Assembly: GCA_044226845.1 (NCBI GenBank)
Contig: JBGAGG010000002.1
Coordinates: forward strand, 124,001 to 188,000
DNA from: JAFDZO01 sp044226845
GTDB taxonomy: Bacteria > Bacteroidota > Ignavibacteria > Tepidaquicellales > Tepidaquicellaceae
Direction of reading: 5' to 3'
DNA length: 64,000 bases
Part shown: positions 9,592-17,881 of the stretch, piece after piece
How positions within the stretch are numbered: the stretch's first letter is position 1
Layout of the letters: each line of letters opens with the position of its first letter
Translations under genes and position numbers: made by a program
Notes under the pieces: model-generated
The model's input: only the letters and a program-made list of their open reading frames with translations
Told to the model about the DNA's origin: nothing
The model's database searches: none

Positions 9592-10077
9592 ATGCCCACA
9601 ACAATTAAACAACTTTTAGTAGAGCAATATGCTGCCTGCTACAATGATGAACAATGGTTTAAACCTCTTAAGGATGTGATTGCTGATTTATCCGATGAGG
9701 AATTTAAATGGAAGGAGAACGAAGAGCTGCATTCAATCCGTCAGCTTATGATTCATCTTTTATTTTATAACGAAAGGTATTACTATCGTTTTATTGGTAA
9801 TCCTTTGCCGGCTGTACATATCTCTCCTGATAAAGACACAACTTTTGATGATAATGATTTGACTAAAGAAGAACTGCTCGATAAATTTTACATAGTGATG
9901 GATGGTTTATACGAAGCTATGAAAAATTCTCCCGAAGAAAAATTTGATGAAAGACCTTTCAGTGATCCCGATAAAACGTGGCTGTGGTGGGAAACTCTGC
10001 ATAATATAAATATACATAATGCTTATCACCTGGGCCAAATGATGTTGATAAAAAAGAAGATGAGATTGAAAAAATGA
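9592..10077 (+). CDS. DinB-like four-helix-bundle metal protein
   Basis: The 161-residue product matches the DinB/YfiT-like metal-binding superfamily. It is a helical bundle with one His in the second helix (H55, in MIHLLFY) and the C-terminal pair H142 and H146 (HNAYH), which together give the usual three-His metal site. Members include thiol-dependent transferases and many proteins of unknown activity, so the substrate is open. The start ATG is 20 nt after the stop of the zinc-ribbon gene. Its base composition returns to that of the rest of the window, so it probably did not arrive together with that gene. Confidence 0.75.
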   Translation: MPTTIKQLLVEQYAACYNDEQWFKPLKDVIADLSDEEFKWKENEELHSIRQLMIHLLFYNERYYYRFIGNPLPAVHISPDKDTTFDDNDLTKEELLDKFYIVMDGLYEAMKNSPEEKFDERPFSDPDKTWLWWETLHNINIHNAYHLGQMMLIKKKMRLKK

Positions 10078-10156
10078 GATTAAAAAATGAATGAATTCTT
10101 TTTAGATTAAAATTAAAAATTAATCTGAGTAATTTTAGTTATACTAAAAAATAATA

Positions 10157-11407
10157 ATGTCAAAACTAAATATAAACTATACCTGCTCCGATAGGTTTTT
10201 GAAATACGTTACTATCGATACGCAATCGGATATGAACTCCACTTCATCGCCTTCCACTGAAAAACAAAAAAATCTTGGTAAAATTTTAGTTGAAGAGCTT
10301 CTTGCAATGGGAATTACTGATGCTCATTTAGATCAATACGGCTACGTTTACGGAACGCTGCCTTCTAACACTGATAAGAATGTTCCTGTAATCTGCTTCT
10401 GCTCGCACATGGATACCTCTCCTGAATCAAGCGGGGCGAATGTGAAGCCTATCATTCATAAAAATTATGCAGGGGGAGATATTGTACTTCCTGCCGATAA
10501 TACACAGGTATTGAGGCCGGAAGAAAATCCCGAGCTGAATAATAATATCGGCTGCAATATTATTACATCTGACGGCACTACGCTTCTCGGTGCAGATAAT
10601 AAAGCAGGGCTTGCAGAAATAATGGATGCAATAAATCATTTAATCGCTCACCCTGAAATAAAGCATGGCACAATAAAAATTTTATTTACACCCGATGAAG
10701 AGATAGGCAGGGGAGTTGATAACGTTGACCTAAAAAAACTCGGAGCAGACTTCTGTTATACAATGGACGGTGAAGCTTACGGACATATAGAAGATGAAAC
10801 ATTCTCAGCTGATGCAGTTGTGATAAAGGTTCACGGATTTAATACTCACCCCGGATTTGCAAAAGGAATGATGGAGAATGCGGCAAAGATTGCTTCGGAA
10901 ATTATTGATGCTCTTCCAAAAGGAAGATGCTCCCCTGAAACAACTTCAGGCAGAGAAGGTTTTGTTCATCCTATTGTAATGGAAGGCGGAGTTGAATCAA
11001 TGACTTTGAAATTTATTATACGCGATTTTACAGTAGAAGGCCTGAAAGAAAAAGAAGCGATGCTGAAAACCATAACTGAAAACACTCTGGCAAAATATAA
11101 GCGTTCGTCCTATGAGTTTGAAGTTACTGAGCAGTACAGAAATATGAAAGAAATACTTGATAAGCATCCGCAGATAGTTGAGTATGCAAAGGAAGCAGTT
11201 ACACGCGCTGGTATGACTCCGAGAGTTAATATTATCAGAGGCGGGACTGACGGCTCGCGTTTATCATTTATGGGATTACCAAGTCCGAATATTTTTGCGG
11301 CTGAGCATGCATTCCACTCTAAGCTTGAATGGACTTCTATTCAGGAAATGCAGAAGGCAGTGGATACTATAGTGCATCTTGTGCAGGTATGGGAAGAGAA
11401 ATCCTGA
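10157..11407 (+). CDS. pepT: Peptidase T (tripeptide aminopeptidase)
   Basis: This 416-residue protein has the complete M20B metallopeptidase set: H84 and D86 in SHMDTSPES, bridging D147 in LLGADNKAG, catalytic E181 and metal ligand E182 in PDEEIGRG, and a C-terminal H387 in AEHAFHS. Peptidase T removes the N-terminal residue from tripeptides in the cytoplasm using two zinc ions, recycling peptides. The length agrees with the family (about 410). It stands 80 nt downstream of the DinB-like gene and 19 nt before the ICMT-like gene, which may be co-transcribed. Confidence 0.93.
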   Translation: MSKLNINYTCSDRFLKYVTIDTQSDMNSTSSPSTEKQKNLGKILVEELLAMGITDAHLDQYGYVYGTLPSNTDKNVPVICFCSHMDTSPESSGANVKPIIHKNYAGGDIVLPADNTQVLRPEENPELNNNIGCNIITSDGTTLLGADNKAGLAEIMDAINHLIAHPEIKHGTIKILFTPDEEIGRGVDNVDLKKLGADFCYTMDGEAYGHIEDETFSADAVVIKVHGFNTHPGFAKGMMENAAKIASEIIDALPKGRCSPETTSGREGFVHPIVMEGGVESMTLKFIIRDFTVEGLKEKEAMLKTITENTLAKYKRSSYEFEVTEQYRNMKEILDKHPQIVEYAKEAVTRAGMTPRVNIIRGGTDGSRLSFMGLPSPNIFAAEHAFHSKLEWTSIQEMQKAVDTIVHLVQVWEEKS

Positions 11408-11426
11408 TAAGAAATCGTAAACTGTT

Positions 11427-11885
11427 TTGATTAAGTCTTATACAATAGTTATTTTGCAATTAGCCTGCGTGATTTTTTTAATGGTCAGCGGGCAAGTTCT
11501 CCCCGAAAGTATATTTTTATTCATAGCTGAAATCCTTTTATGTTTGATTGGATTGTGGTCGGCATTTTTATTGAATAAAAATTTTTCCGTATTACCTGTT
11601 CCCGTTAAAAATGCAGTATTAATAAAATCCGGACCGTATAAATATGTGCGGCACCCGATTTATACAGTTGTAATTCTGCTTGCTCTGATATGGATAACGG
11701 GAAAATTTTCATATATAAATTTAACTGCCTGGATTGCTTTAATAGTTGTTTTCATCGTGAAGATGGATTATGAAGAAAAGAAGCTGGCGGAAAAATTCCC
11801 TGAATATAAAAATTATATTATTAATTCTAAAAACCGGGAAACTCGGCAGATACTTCAACAAATTTTAAATATCCTTATACAATAA
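11427..11885 (+). CDS. Isoprenylcysteine carboxyl methyltransferase-like membrane protein
   Basis: The 152-residue membrane protein has about three or four hydrophobic helices and the signature SGPYKYVRHPIY (GP at 69-70, RHP at 75-77), typical of the ICMT/PEMT-like family of SAM-binding membrane methyltransferases. Bacterial members often have unknown substrates. The TTG start at 11427 keeps the first helix; the next in-frame ATG would cut into it. The family-like part ends near EYKNYIIN. The last 17 or so residues (after about codon 135) are read out of frame through what looks like the coding sequence of the next, truncated gene, so the native C-terminus may have been replaced. Confidence 0.65.
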   Translation: MIKSYTIVILQLACVIFLMVSGQVLPESIFLFIAEILLCLIGLWSAFLLNKNFSVLPVPVKNAVLIKSGPYKYVRHPIYTVVILLALIWITGKFSYINLTAWIALIVVFIVKMDYEEKKLAEKFPEYKNYIINSKNRETRQILQQILNILIQ

Positions 11886-12598
11886 ACAGCAACTGGTTTT
11901 TTACTACTATTCCAAATTATGCATTCTATCCCGATTCGATAAGAAGATATATCTCGGGAATAGATTCAAGTATAGAAGTCGGATATGCTGTATGGAAAAA
12001 TGATACAGTGATAAATGGAATAAACGCAAGAGTGCTTCGTACAAATCACACTTCATCGAATCATGCATATAATACTACGGAGTGTTATGTGCAGACAGAT
12101 ACAGGACTTGTAAACATAAGTTTTACTGAGAGCCCGAGCTTCGGCCCATTCCGCCCAAATCTGAATTGTAAATTTATTTATAATGAAAAAAATTATTATT
12201 CGGTCGATGAATTCAGGAGTAGAGAATTTGGCGGATTATTGGTTAACATTGATTCCGCATCTGCACCGATAAACTGCATTAAGTATCCGATTGTTACTAA
12301 TTCAGAATGGTACTTTAGAAAAACAAGCGCACTCCAGATTCAAAAGAAAAAGTATCTGAATTATGTGCAGGTTCAGACTGCGGCGGGAATTTATAATTGT
12401 ATACCGGTTCAGCTTAGTAATTATCAGGGAAATGTCCGCGATACAAATTTTATACAAGTAGATTATTTTTCAAAAATTGGTATGGTAAAGCGCTCCAGAA
12501 AATTTAAAAACATAGCCTTCTATTATATGGGAAATATCATAGGGTATTTTGATGTAGGTGAAGAGGTAGTGCTTAATTCAGTAAGTATAGTGCCTTGA
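11831..12598 (+). pseudogene. 5'-truncated hypothetical gene, no start codon
   Basis: A protein-like reading frame runs from just after the stop at 11828-11830 to the stop at 12596-12598 (about 255 codons) and contains no ATG near its 5' end; the first usable start, GTG at 12008, lies well inside it. Codons 1-60 already look like real protein (NWFFTTIPNYAFYPDS and similar) and overlap the 3' end of the ICMT-like gene in another frame. I therefore think the original promoter, start and any signal peptide were lost by a deletion joining the two genes. The remaining sequence is beta-rich and Tyr/Asn-rich, like many secreted proteins of this group, but I cannot assign a family. Confidence 0.5.
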
Positions 12599-12657
12599 AT
12601 ATTAGACCTTAAAAATTGGATTTTTTATGTTTTAAATTCTGCATAATTTTAAAGCAA

Positions 12658-13065
12658 ATGATAAAGCATCCTTCATATAATAAAATTCTTACTCTGCTTG
12701 TGATGATTGTATTTACTCTGGTAAATCTTTCTGTTGTAAGCAATGTTTTTTGTTCTATGAAAGATATGGCCGATTGCTGCTGCAAAGTAAAGACTGAGAA
12801 GAAAAGCTGCTGTGCAAATAAAAAGGAAGTTAAGTTTACCAAGCATTGTGTCTGCGAAATAGCCGAATCTAAGACTGATCCTGCTGAATTACCGCAAAAC
12901 ATAATTGTTAATAATATATCAAAGACTTTGAAAATTTTCACACCTTCTGAAATTTTATTTTCGGGAAATGAAAATGTTAAAGTTTATTCAAACTCTCTAA
13001 TAAATACATTTCACTCGCCTCCGAACGAAGACATAAATACACTCAAATGCGTTCTTAGAATTTAG
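12658..13065 (+). CDS. Small exported Cys-rich protein, putative metal binding
   Basis: With the ATG at 12658 the product has 135 residues; a TTG 42 nt upstream is possible but would put a second hydrophobic piece before the Lys-rich start. Residues 10-32 form a signal or anchor helix. The mature N-terminus carries clustered cysteines, C40-C42, C51-C52 and C64/C66 plus H63, a pattern suited to soft metals. It is first in a three-gene run with the metallothionein-like/YHS protein (57 nt downstream) and the HMA protein. It resembles small Bacteroidota proteins found beside copper or heavy-metal genes, but the metal and role are inferred only. Confidence 0.6.
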   Translation: MIKHPSYNKILTLLVMIVFTLVNLSVVSNVFCSMKDMADCCCKVKTEKKSCCANKKEVKFTKHCVCEIAESKTDPAELPQNIIVNNISKTLKIFTPSEILFSGNENVKVYSNSLINTFHSPPNEDINTLKCVLRI

Positions 13066-13122
13066 AAATTAAAATTTATCAAATAAATTTTAATGAATTT
13101 TCTAAATTTTAAATTAATAATC

Positions 13123-14046
13123 ATGAAAACGAAACTCTTTTTAAGCATCCTTGCTTTGGCAATGGTAACTGTTGCATTTATGTATGGCAGTTCCTACGGT
13201 GAACAAAAATCATGCTGCTGTACCAATTGTGTATGTGTAAGCTGTACATGTGATGAAGGTAATTGTTTAAGCTGCGGTGATAACGGATGCTGTACTGCAG
13301 GTAACTGCGCAATGACAAATATGGATTCAAAGTCATGTTGTGAGTCAATGACAAATTGTGATTCTAAACCAGGATGCGATGTAAAAAATATGTCAGGGGG
13401 AACAAATGTGGAAACAGCAGCTTGCTGCTGTACTGATTGTAAATGTGAAAATTGTACATGTGCTGAAGGTAATTGTTCAAGTTGTGGAGATAACGGATGC
13501 TGTACATCGGGAAATTGTACAATGCAAAGCTGTGATAAAAAAAATACATCAGGCGGTGTTAGTGTTTTAGTTGCTGCTGCTTGCTGCTGTACTGATTGTA
13601 AATGTGAAAATTGTACATGCGCCGAAAACTGCTGCAAAGACGGCGGCTGCAAAGGATGCAAAGATAATAACTGCTGTGATAAAGGAAATTGTGCCGGTGG
13701 AAATTGCTGCAAAGATATGAAGACATCAGGCGGAGTATCAAGCGATAGCGCATTTTGCGTTGTCTCCGGTGAACCGCTTGTAAAAGGAAAAGAAGTAGTT
13801 TTGAATTATCTTGGAAAAGATTATAGTTTCTGCTGCGAAAACTGCGTGACCTCTTTTAAGAATGAACCTATAAAATATATAAAAGACGGTTTGATGTGTC
13901 CTGTAATGAACGAACCTGCTAAAAAAAATGTTTCTACAGTATATGAAGGAACTAAATATTACTTCTGCTGTAAAATGTGTATAAAGGATTTTGAAGCAGA
14001 TGCTAACAAATATTTAAAGAAAGAACCAAAGACAGAAAATAAATAA
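13123..14046 (+). CDS. Exported triple metallothionein-like protein with two YHS/TRASH domains
   Basis: Starting at ATG 13123 (an ATG 30 nt upstream would bury the signal peptide) gives 307 residues. Residues 1-24 are a signal peptide. Three Cys-packed modules follow at C31-C62, C101-C132 and C154-C190, each beginning CCCT(D/N)C with CxC and CC spacings. They are separated by spacers containing SGG (one just before module 2, one between 2 and 3, one after module 3). Two YHS/TRASH-like metal-binding domains complete the protein, FCVVSGEP...FCCENC (211-241) and MCPVMNEP...FCCKMC (258-286). Such domains bind Cu, Zn or Cd. The protein probably chelates metal outside the cytoplasm. The stop codon directly abuts the ATG of the HMA gene, implying one transcript. 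Confidence 0.75.
   Translation: MKTKLFLSILALAMVTVAFMYGSSYGEQKSCCCTNCVCVSCTCDEGNCLSCGDNGCCTAGNCAMTNMDSKSCCESMTNCDSKPGCDVKNMSGGTNVETAACCCTDCKCENCTCAEGNCSSCGDNGCCTSGNCTMQSCDKKNTSGGVSVLVAAACCCTDCKCENCTCAENCCKDGGCKGCKDNNCCDKGNCAGGNCCKDMKTSGGVSSDSAFCVVSGEPLVKGKEVVLNYLGKDYSFCCENCVTSFKNEPIKYIKDGLMCPVMNEPAKKNVSTVYEGTKYYFCCKMCIKDFEADANKYLKKEPKTENK
13420..13619 (+). repeat. Exact 41-nt direct repeat inside the Cys-rich gene
   Basis: The 41 bases at 13420-13460 recur without a change at 13579-13619, 159 nt apart (in frame). They encode the start of metallothionein-like modules 2 and 3 (AACCCTDCKCENCTC). A weaker, diverged third copy begins near 13211. Identity at the DNA level points to recent duplication or gene conversion between modules. 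Confidence 0.9.
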
Positions 14047-14496
14047 ATGAAAAAAATAGCAATTTTTATATTGTTTTTGCTTGCACCGTTATCCCTCGTT
14101 CGTTCGCAGGTTATTCAGGCAACTGTAGGTGTGGACGGATTTACATGCTCTTTATGCGCTAAAGGTGTTGAAGAAGAATTTATGTCTATGGATTTTGTCA
14201 AATCAGTAAAGGCAGATTTAAAAAAAGCTACATTTACAATAGTTTTTAAAAAAGATGCCAGGATAGATATTAATATGCTTAAGGACGGTGTTACAGACGG
14301 CGGATTTAGTGTGCGGGATATTCTTATAAAAGCTGAAGGTACTTATGAGAATAATCATTTAATCACGGGTAATACTCCTGATTTAATATTGAAGAATCTC
14401 AGCAGCGAATATAATAATGGAGATAAGATTGCTATATCCGGAACTGTAAGTCTTTCAGATAATATAATAAAAGTAAAACAGGCAAAAAAGATTTAA
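14047..14496 (+). CDS. Exported heavy-metal-associated (HMA) domain protein
   Basis: The 149-residue protein has a signal peptide (about 1-20, ending VRS before Q) and one HMA-type domain at about 24-95, with the CxxC ligand pair C34 and C37 in GFTCSLC and the usual beta-alpha-beta-beta-alpha-beta order. HMA domains bind Cu(I) or other soft metals and pass them to partners. The remaining part (about 97-149) is a small beta region of unknown role. The ATG touches the stop of the YHS protein, so the two are probably translationally coupled. A terminator follows at 14528, closing the metal-binding operon. Confidence 0.75.
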   Translation: MKKIAIFILFLLAPLSLVRSQVIQATVGVDGFTCSLCAKGVEEEFMSMDFVKSVKADLKKATFTIVFKKDARIDINMLKDGVTDGGFSVRDILIKAEGTYENNHLITGNTPDLILKNLSSEYNNGDKIAISGTVSLSDNIIKVKQAKKI

Positions 14497-14527
14497 GAAC
14501 TGTTTTAATATTTAAAGATACTAACAG

Positions 14528-14562
14528 CCTCTTTCTGAGATAATCGGGAAGAGGTTTTTTTT
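14528..14562 (+). terminator. Intrinsic terminator of the metal-binding operon
   Basis: CCTCTTTC at 14528-14535 pairs with GGAAGAGG at 14547-14554 (one G-U pair), followed by eight T residues at 14555-14562. It lies 31 nt after the HMA gene. Confidence 0.85.
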
Positions 14563-14615
14563 AAGCCGAATTTAATTCTGAAACGAATTAAGTTGCAAAT
14601 ACGTTTAATAAATTA

Positions 14616-15947
14616 ATGGGATCACGAATTTGGTTTTTTGTAATATTTTTTACGGTAATAGGAATAATTCATTTTTTTGCTTTTTGGTCATTCAGGAAAT
14701 TCGGTAATTCAAATCCTTACTTTCCATTTATACCCAAGAACAAAACAAGAGAAAAGTTATGGAAGGTTGTAACTATTCTTCCTTTCATTATATTAAATAT
14801 ACCTTATATATATTTAGTGACAAACAGGATGGACTTCAGCACCGTCCCAAGATGGATATATAATTTATACATCATTCCTTTTTTTATTTTTCAGGCAGGA
14901 GTAATTTTTTTAGGCCTGCTTATGCTGGCTTTAAAACTGATAAAGCTTCCTGTTTTTCTTTTTTACTACCTGACAAATAAATTCCGGTACTTCAAACAGA
15001 AGTATTCAAAAGTAAAAGAAAACAGAGATTTTAAAAAGTTTGATGAATCCCGCAGAAAATTCATAAGAGCCGGGGGAGTACTATTAACAGGTTATACTTT
15101 TACCAGTGCCACAATCGGAGTAATAAAGAAAGATGAATATGCTGTCACTGAAAAAGATATTTTCATTTCTAATCTGCCTGCTGAATTACAAGGGCTTAAA
15201 ATTCTATTAATAAGCGATATACACTCAGGTCCTTATATGGGTGAGGAACAGATGAAGGAATATGTGGATGTTTTGAACAGCTATAATGCGGACTTAATTT
15301 TAATACCCGGAGACTTAACAAATTCACAAAGAGACGAAGTGTATCCTTTCACAAAAGCTTTCAGAAATCTTAAAGCCAAATATGGTGTGTATGCAACTTT
15401 AGGAAATCATGATTACTTTCACGATGCAGAGTATGTAGCTAAAGCTGTTCTGGGTGAAACACCTATAAAGCTTATGAGAAACGAAAACAAGATTCTGGAA
15501 ATAAATAATCAGAAATTGCTGCTGATGGGTATGGAAGATACCAGAACAAGCGGCGCAAATTTCGACCCTGTTGTTTTTAAGTATTTTGATAAAACGGTCG
15601 CAGATGCTAAAGAAAACTTAAGAGTAAATAATCTGGCATTTGAATCGGTTCCAAAGATTTTAATGTATCATAAGCCGTACTTCTTTAATGATTTTTCCAA
15701 AGAAAAAATTGATTTAACTGTCAGCGGTCATACGCATGGAGGGCAGATAGTATTTGCAAAGCTCGGAAGCCTTAATCTTTCGATTGCATCATTTGTAAGT
15801 AATTTTCTGGAAGGACTATATAAGAACGGAAACTCAAATATGTATATCACAAGAGGCATCGGTACTGTTGGTTTACCATTGAGATTAAACTGCCGGCCTG
15901 AAATTACAATTTTAACTCTAAAACAAAAAAGCCCTGCTGAAAGTTAA
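14616..15947 (+). CDS. Membrane-anchored metallophosphoesterase
   Basis: This 443-residue protein combines about three N-terminal membrane helices (within 1-115), a twin-arginine-like segment before another hydrophobic stretch (SRRKFIRAGG, near 144-153), and a calcineurin-like metallophosphoesterase domain. The dinuclear metal motifs are complete: D201/H203 in SDIHSG, GD at 232-233, GNHD at 263-266 and H372/H374 in SGHTHGG. The layout matches YkuE/YaeI-type enzymes; some relatives cleave UDP-diacylglucosamine in lipid A synthesis, others have unknown phosphoester substrates. It is followed by a terminator shared with a convergent gene. Confidence 0.82.
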   Translation: MGSRIWFFVIFFTVIGIIHFFAFWSFRKFGNSNPYFPFIPKNKTREKLWKVVTILPFIILNIPYIYLVTNRMDFSTVPRWIYNLYIIPFFIFQAGVIFLGLLMLALKLIKLPVFLFYYLTNKFRYFKQKYSKVKENRDFKKFDESRRKFIRAGGVLLTGYTFTSATIGVIKKDEYAVTEKDIFISNLPAELQGLKILLISDIHSGPYMGEEQMKEYVDVLNSYNADLILIPGDLTNSQRDEVYPFTKAFRNLKAKYGVYATLGNHDYFHDAEYVAKAVLGETPIKLMRNENKILEINNQKLLLMGMEDTRTSGANFDPVVFKYFDKTVADAKENLRVNNLAFESVPKILMYHKPYFFNDFSKEKIDLTVSGHTHGGQIVFAKLGSLNLSIASFVSNFLEGLYKNGNSNMYITRGIGTVGLPLRLNCRPEITILTLKQKSPAES

Positions 15948-15962
15948 TTCAGCAAGGCTTTC
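15929..15962. terminator. Bidirectional terminator overlapping a stop codon
   Basis: TGCTGAA at 15935-15941 pairs with TTCAGCA at 15948-15954, and AAGCC/GGCTT extend the stem past one mismatch; A- and T-rich tracts flank it. The stem contains the 3' end of the metallophosphoesterase gene (stop 15945-15947) and faces the convergent gene ending at 15987. Confidence 0.8.
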
Positions 15963-15986
15963 TTTATAAATAAAATTTAATTCGTA

Positions 15987-17849
15987 TTATTTTAACAGGA
16001 TCATTTTTTTGATCTGGTTGAACTCACCTGATACTAATTTAAAATAATAAATACCGCTTGAAAGTGCTGCAGCATTGAATGAATATTCATATCTTCCTGC
16101 CTGCATATTCTGATTAACTAATTCCGCAACTTCTCTTCCGTTAATATCATAAACTTTTAACGAAGTGAAAGATGCTGCAGGAACATCAAATTTAATATTT
16201 GTAGTCGGGTTGAACGGATTCGGATAATTCTGGTATAAATTATATTTTTCCGGAATTTCAGTTCCTAAGCTGGAAATACCAACATCAACCGTATCAAATA
16301 TAGCTATTTGATTTATAGCATTGGTCATATTCAATACTGTAGAAGAACTGGTACCTGTATATGAATTTGTTCCGCCGCCAAGCCATCTCTGGAAGTAATA
16401 TGTTTTTCCGTTGTATTGAACCTGTAAAGGTGAAATGTTCAGCGTTACATTTGAATTTTCATCCCAGAATTGATTTCCGTTAGCTACAGTTACTGCTAAT
16501 CCGGCCGGGTTTGTATTTGTTGTAAGCTTGTATTGTGTTTTAAAAATTGCCGTATAGTTTGAAATGTTAGCATTTATGTTTACGGTTTGAGCTGTATCTG
16601 TGCTGCCATTGCTCCAGTTTTGAAATACGTATCTTGTAGTAGCAAATACCTGTGGAGTAGTTGCACTTAAGCTGTGATTTGAGCTCAGGTCCCAGGTAAA
16701 TAATTGAGAGGCTCCGTATGAATTTCCATCTACTCTGAATGATAAATTAGACTTGTTAGTGCCGACAGCAATAAAACTTTTACCCACATTATAGTTTACT
16801 GCAATCTTATGTGATTTACCTAAACTATTTGTAGCAGTTACAACAACCTGATATATTCCTGCAGGAACACTTCCTGTGGAAGCAACATTCATTGCAAGTG
16901 AATCAGGAAAGCTGCTTAATGTGTTTCCGCTTGGGAAAGTTACTGAAACACCGGCCGGGTTACCAACAACTGAAGCAGTAAAAGTGATTGCTGAATTATA
17001 GCCGTTGGCAATATATGGCACTGCTATTTTATAATTTGCATTTTGTGAACTTCCCGCATTAACTACTCTGAAAGCTGTATTTGGAAGCAAACAAAAATCG
17101 GAAAGCTTCCAGGCTGAATTCAAAACTTCTTTATTTTGCTGCTGAATAAAAGCAACTGCAGTTACCTGTGCGGGATTCCATATAGCATCTTTTTTAACTC
17201 TGAATTCATAGTCTTTTCTTGTTCCCGGTGTTAATTCAAGCGCAGTTCCTGTGCCGCTCGGTAACATTTTTCTCATTACAGTATGAAAATTTCTTTCTCC
17301 ATTGGTTCCGGGTGCAGAAGCATACGTAATTAACTTTTCCATAATTGCAACGTGAAGTACTGCAGATGGTGAAGTAATTGCTGTTTCACAATAAACTGTT
17401 ACTAATACCTGCAAGCTGTCTGAACCAATATCATTTTGTCTTACAATAATTGTAACCGGACTTAATAAAGCGGTTCTGGTATTGAATGCTGCCACAAGCT
17501 GTCCGTTAGTGTAATTCGGCTCCAAAGTTGTGGTACCATCCATCTGAAGCTGTGGGATTGCATTTACGCTGTAATAGTTTCTTCTGGTATTATTATCTGT
17601 AATATTGTATGCATACATCGGGTCATTTCCCGGTGCAGGCCAGTTCATGTGATAACTTAGCCCCATAATTTGTGCTTCTGTAAGCGAGCTCATAAAGGCA
17701 TCGACTGTAGGATTATTTGATGCGCAAGGACCGCACGTAGAGCTTGTATATCTTTCTACTAATACTGTTCTATCTCCTGCAACTGTGACGTTGAAACTAC
17801 AAATTACAGAGACGAGCAGTAATAAATTCAGTAAAGATTTGAATTTCAT
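15987..17849 (-). CDS. T9SS cargo protein with Omp28/thioredoxin-like domain
   Basis: The 620-residue product has a signal peptide (1-24) followed by an Omp28-like thioredoxin-fold domain of about 230 residues opening with VERYTSSTCGPC, the Cys pair being C39 and C42. Ig-like or beta-repeat regions follow (about 260-520), and the C-terminal 80 residues are a type A T9SS sorting domain (YQNYPNPFNP, then YDINGREVAEL and SGIYYFKLVSG). It is therefore exported and probably attached to the cell surface. The CxxC suggests thiol exchange, but no substrate is known. The paralogue at 17882-19966 lies 32 nt upstream in the same operon. Confidence 0.82.
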   Translation of the reverse strand: MKFKSLLNLLLLVSVICSFNVTVAGDRTVLVERYTSSTCGPCASNNPTVDAFMSSLTEAQIMGLSYHMNWPAPGNDPMYAYNITDNNTRRNYYSVNAIPQLQMDGTTTLEPNYTNGQLVAAFNTRTALLSPVTIIVRQNDIGSDSLQVLVTVYCETAITSPSAVLHVAIMEKLITYASAPGTNGERNFHTVMRKMLPSGTGTALELTPGTRKDYEFRVKKDAIWNPAQVTAVAFIQQQNKEVLNSAWKLSDFCLLPNTAFRVVNAGSSQNANYKIAVPYIANGYNSAITFTASVVGNPAGVSVTFPSGNTLSSFPDSLAMNVASTGSVPAGIYQVVVTATNSLGKSHKIAVNYNVGKSFIAVGTNKSNLSFRVDGNSYGASQLFTWDLSSNHSLSATTPQVFATTRYVFQNWSNGSTDTAQTVNINANISNYTAIFKTQYKLTTNTNPAGLAVTVANGNQFWDENSNVTLNISPLQVQYNGKTYYFQRWLGGGTNSYTGTSSSTVLNMTNAINQIAIFDTVDVGISSLGTEIPEKYNLYQNYPNPFNPTTNIKFDVPAASFTSLKVYDINGREVAELVNQNMQAGRYEYSFNAAALSSGIYYFKLVSGEFNQIKKMILLK

Positions 17850-17881
17850 TTTCCCGCTTTTATTTTATTAAGAATTTTAAA

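Noticed and set aside
12008..12010. GTG as the start of the 196-codon hypothetical gene
   Set aside because: Protein-like coding sequence continues about 59 codons upstream in the same frame, so this GTG is internal and the gene is 5'-truncated.
13194..13753. Long minus-strand open frames opposite the Cys-rich gene
   Set aside because: They are by-products of repeated TGC/TGT codons; the plus frame has a signal peptide, conserved domains and an operon partner.
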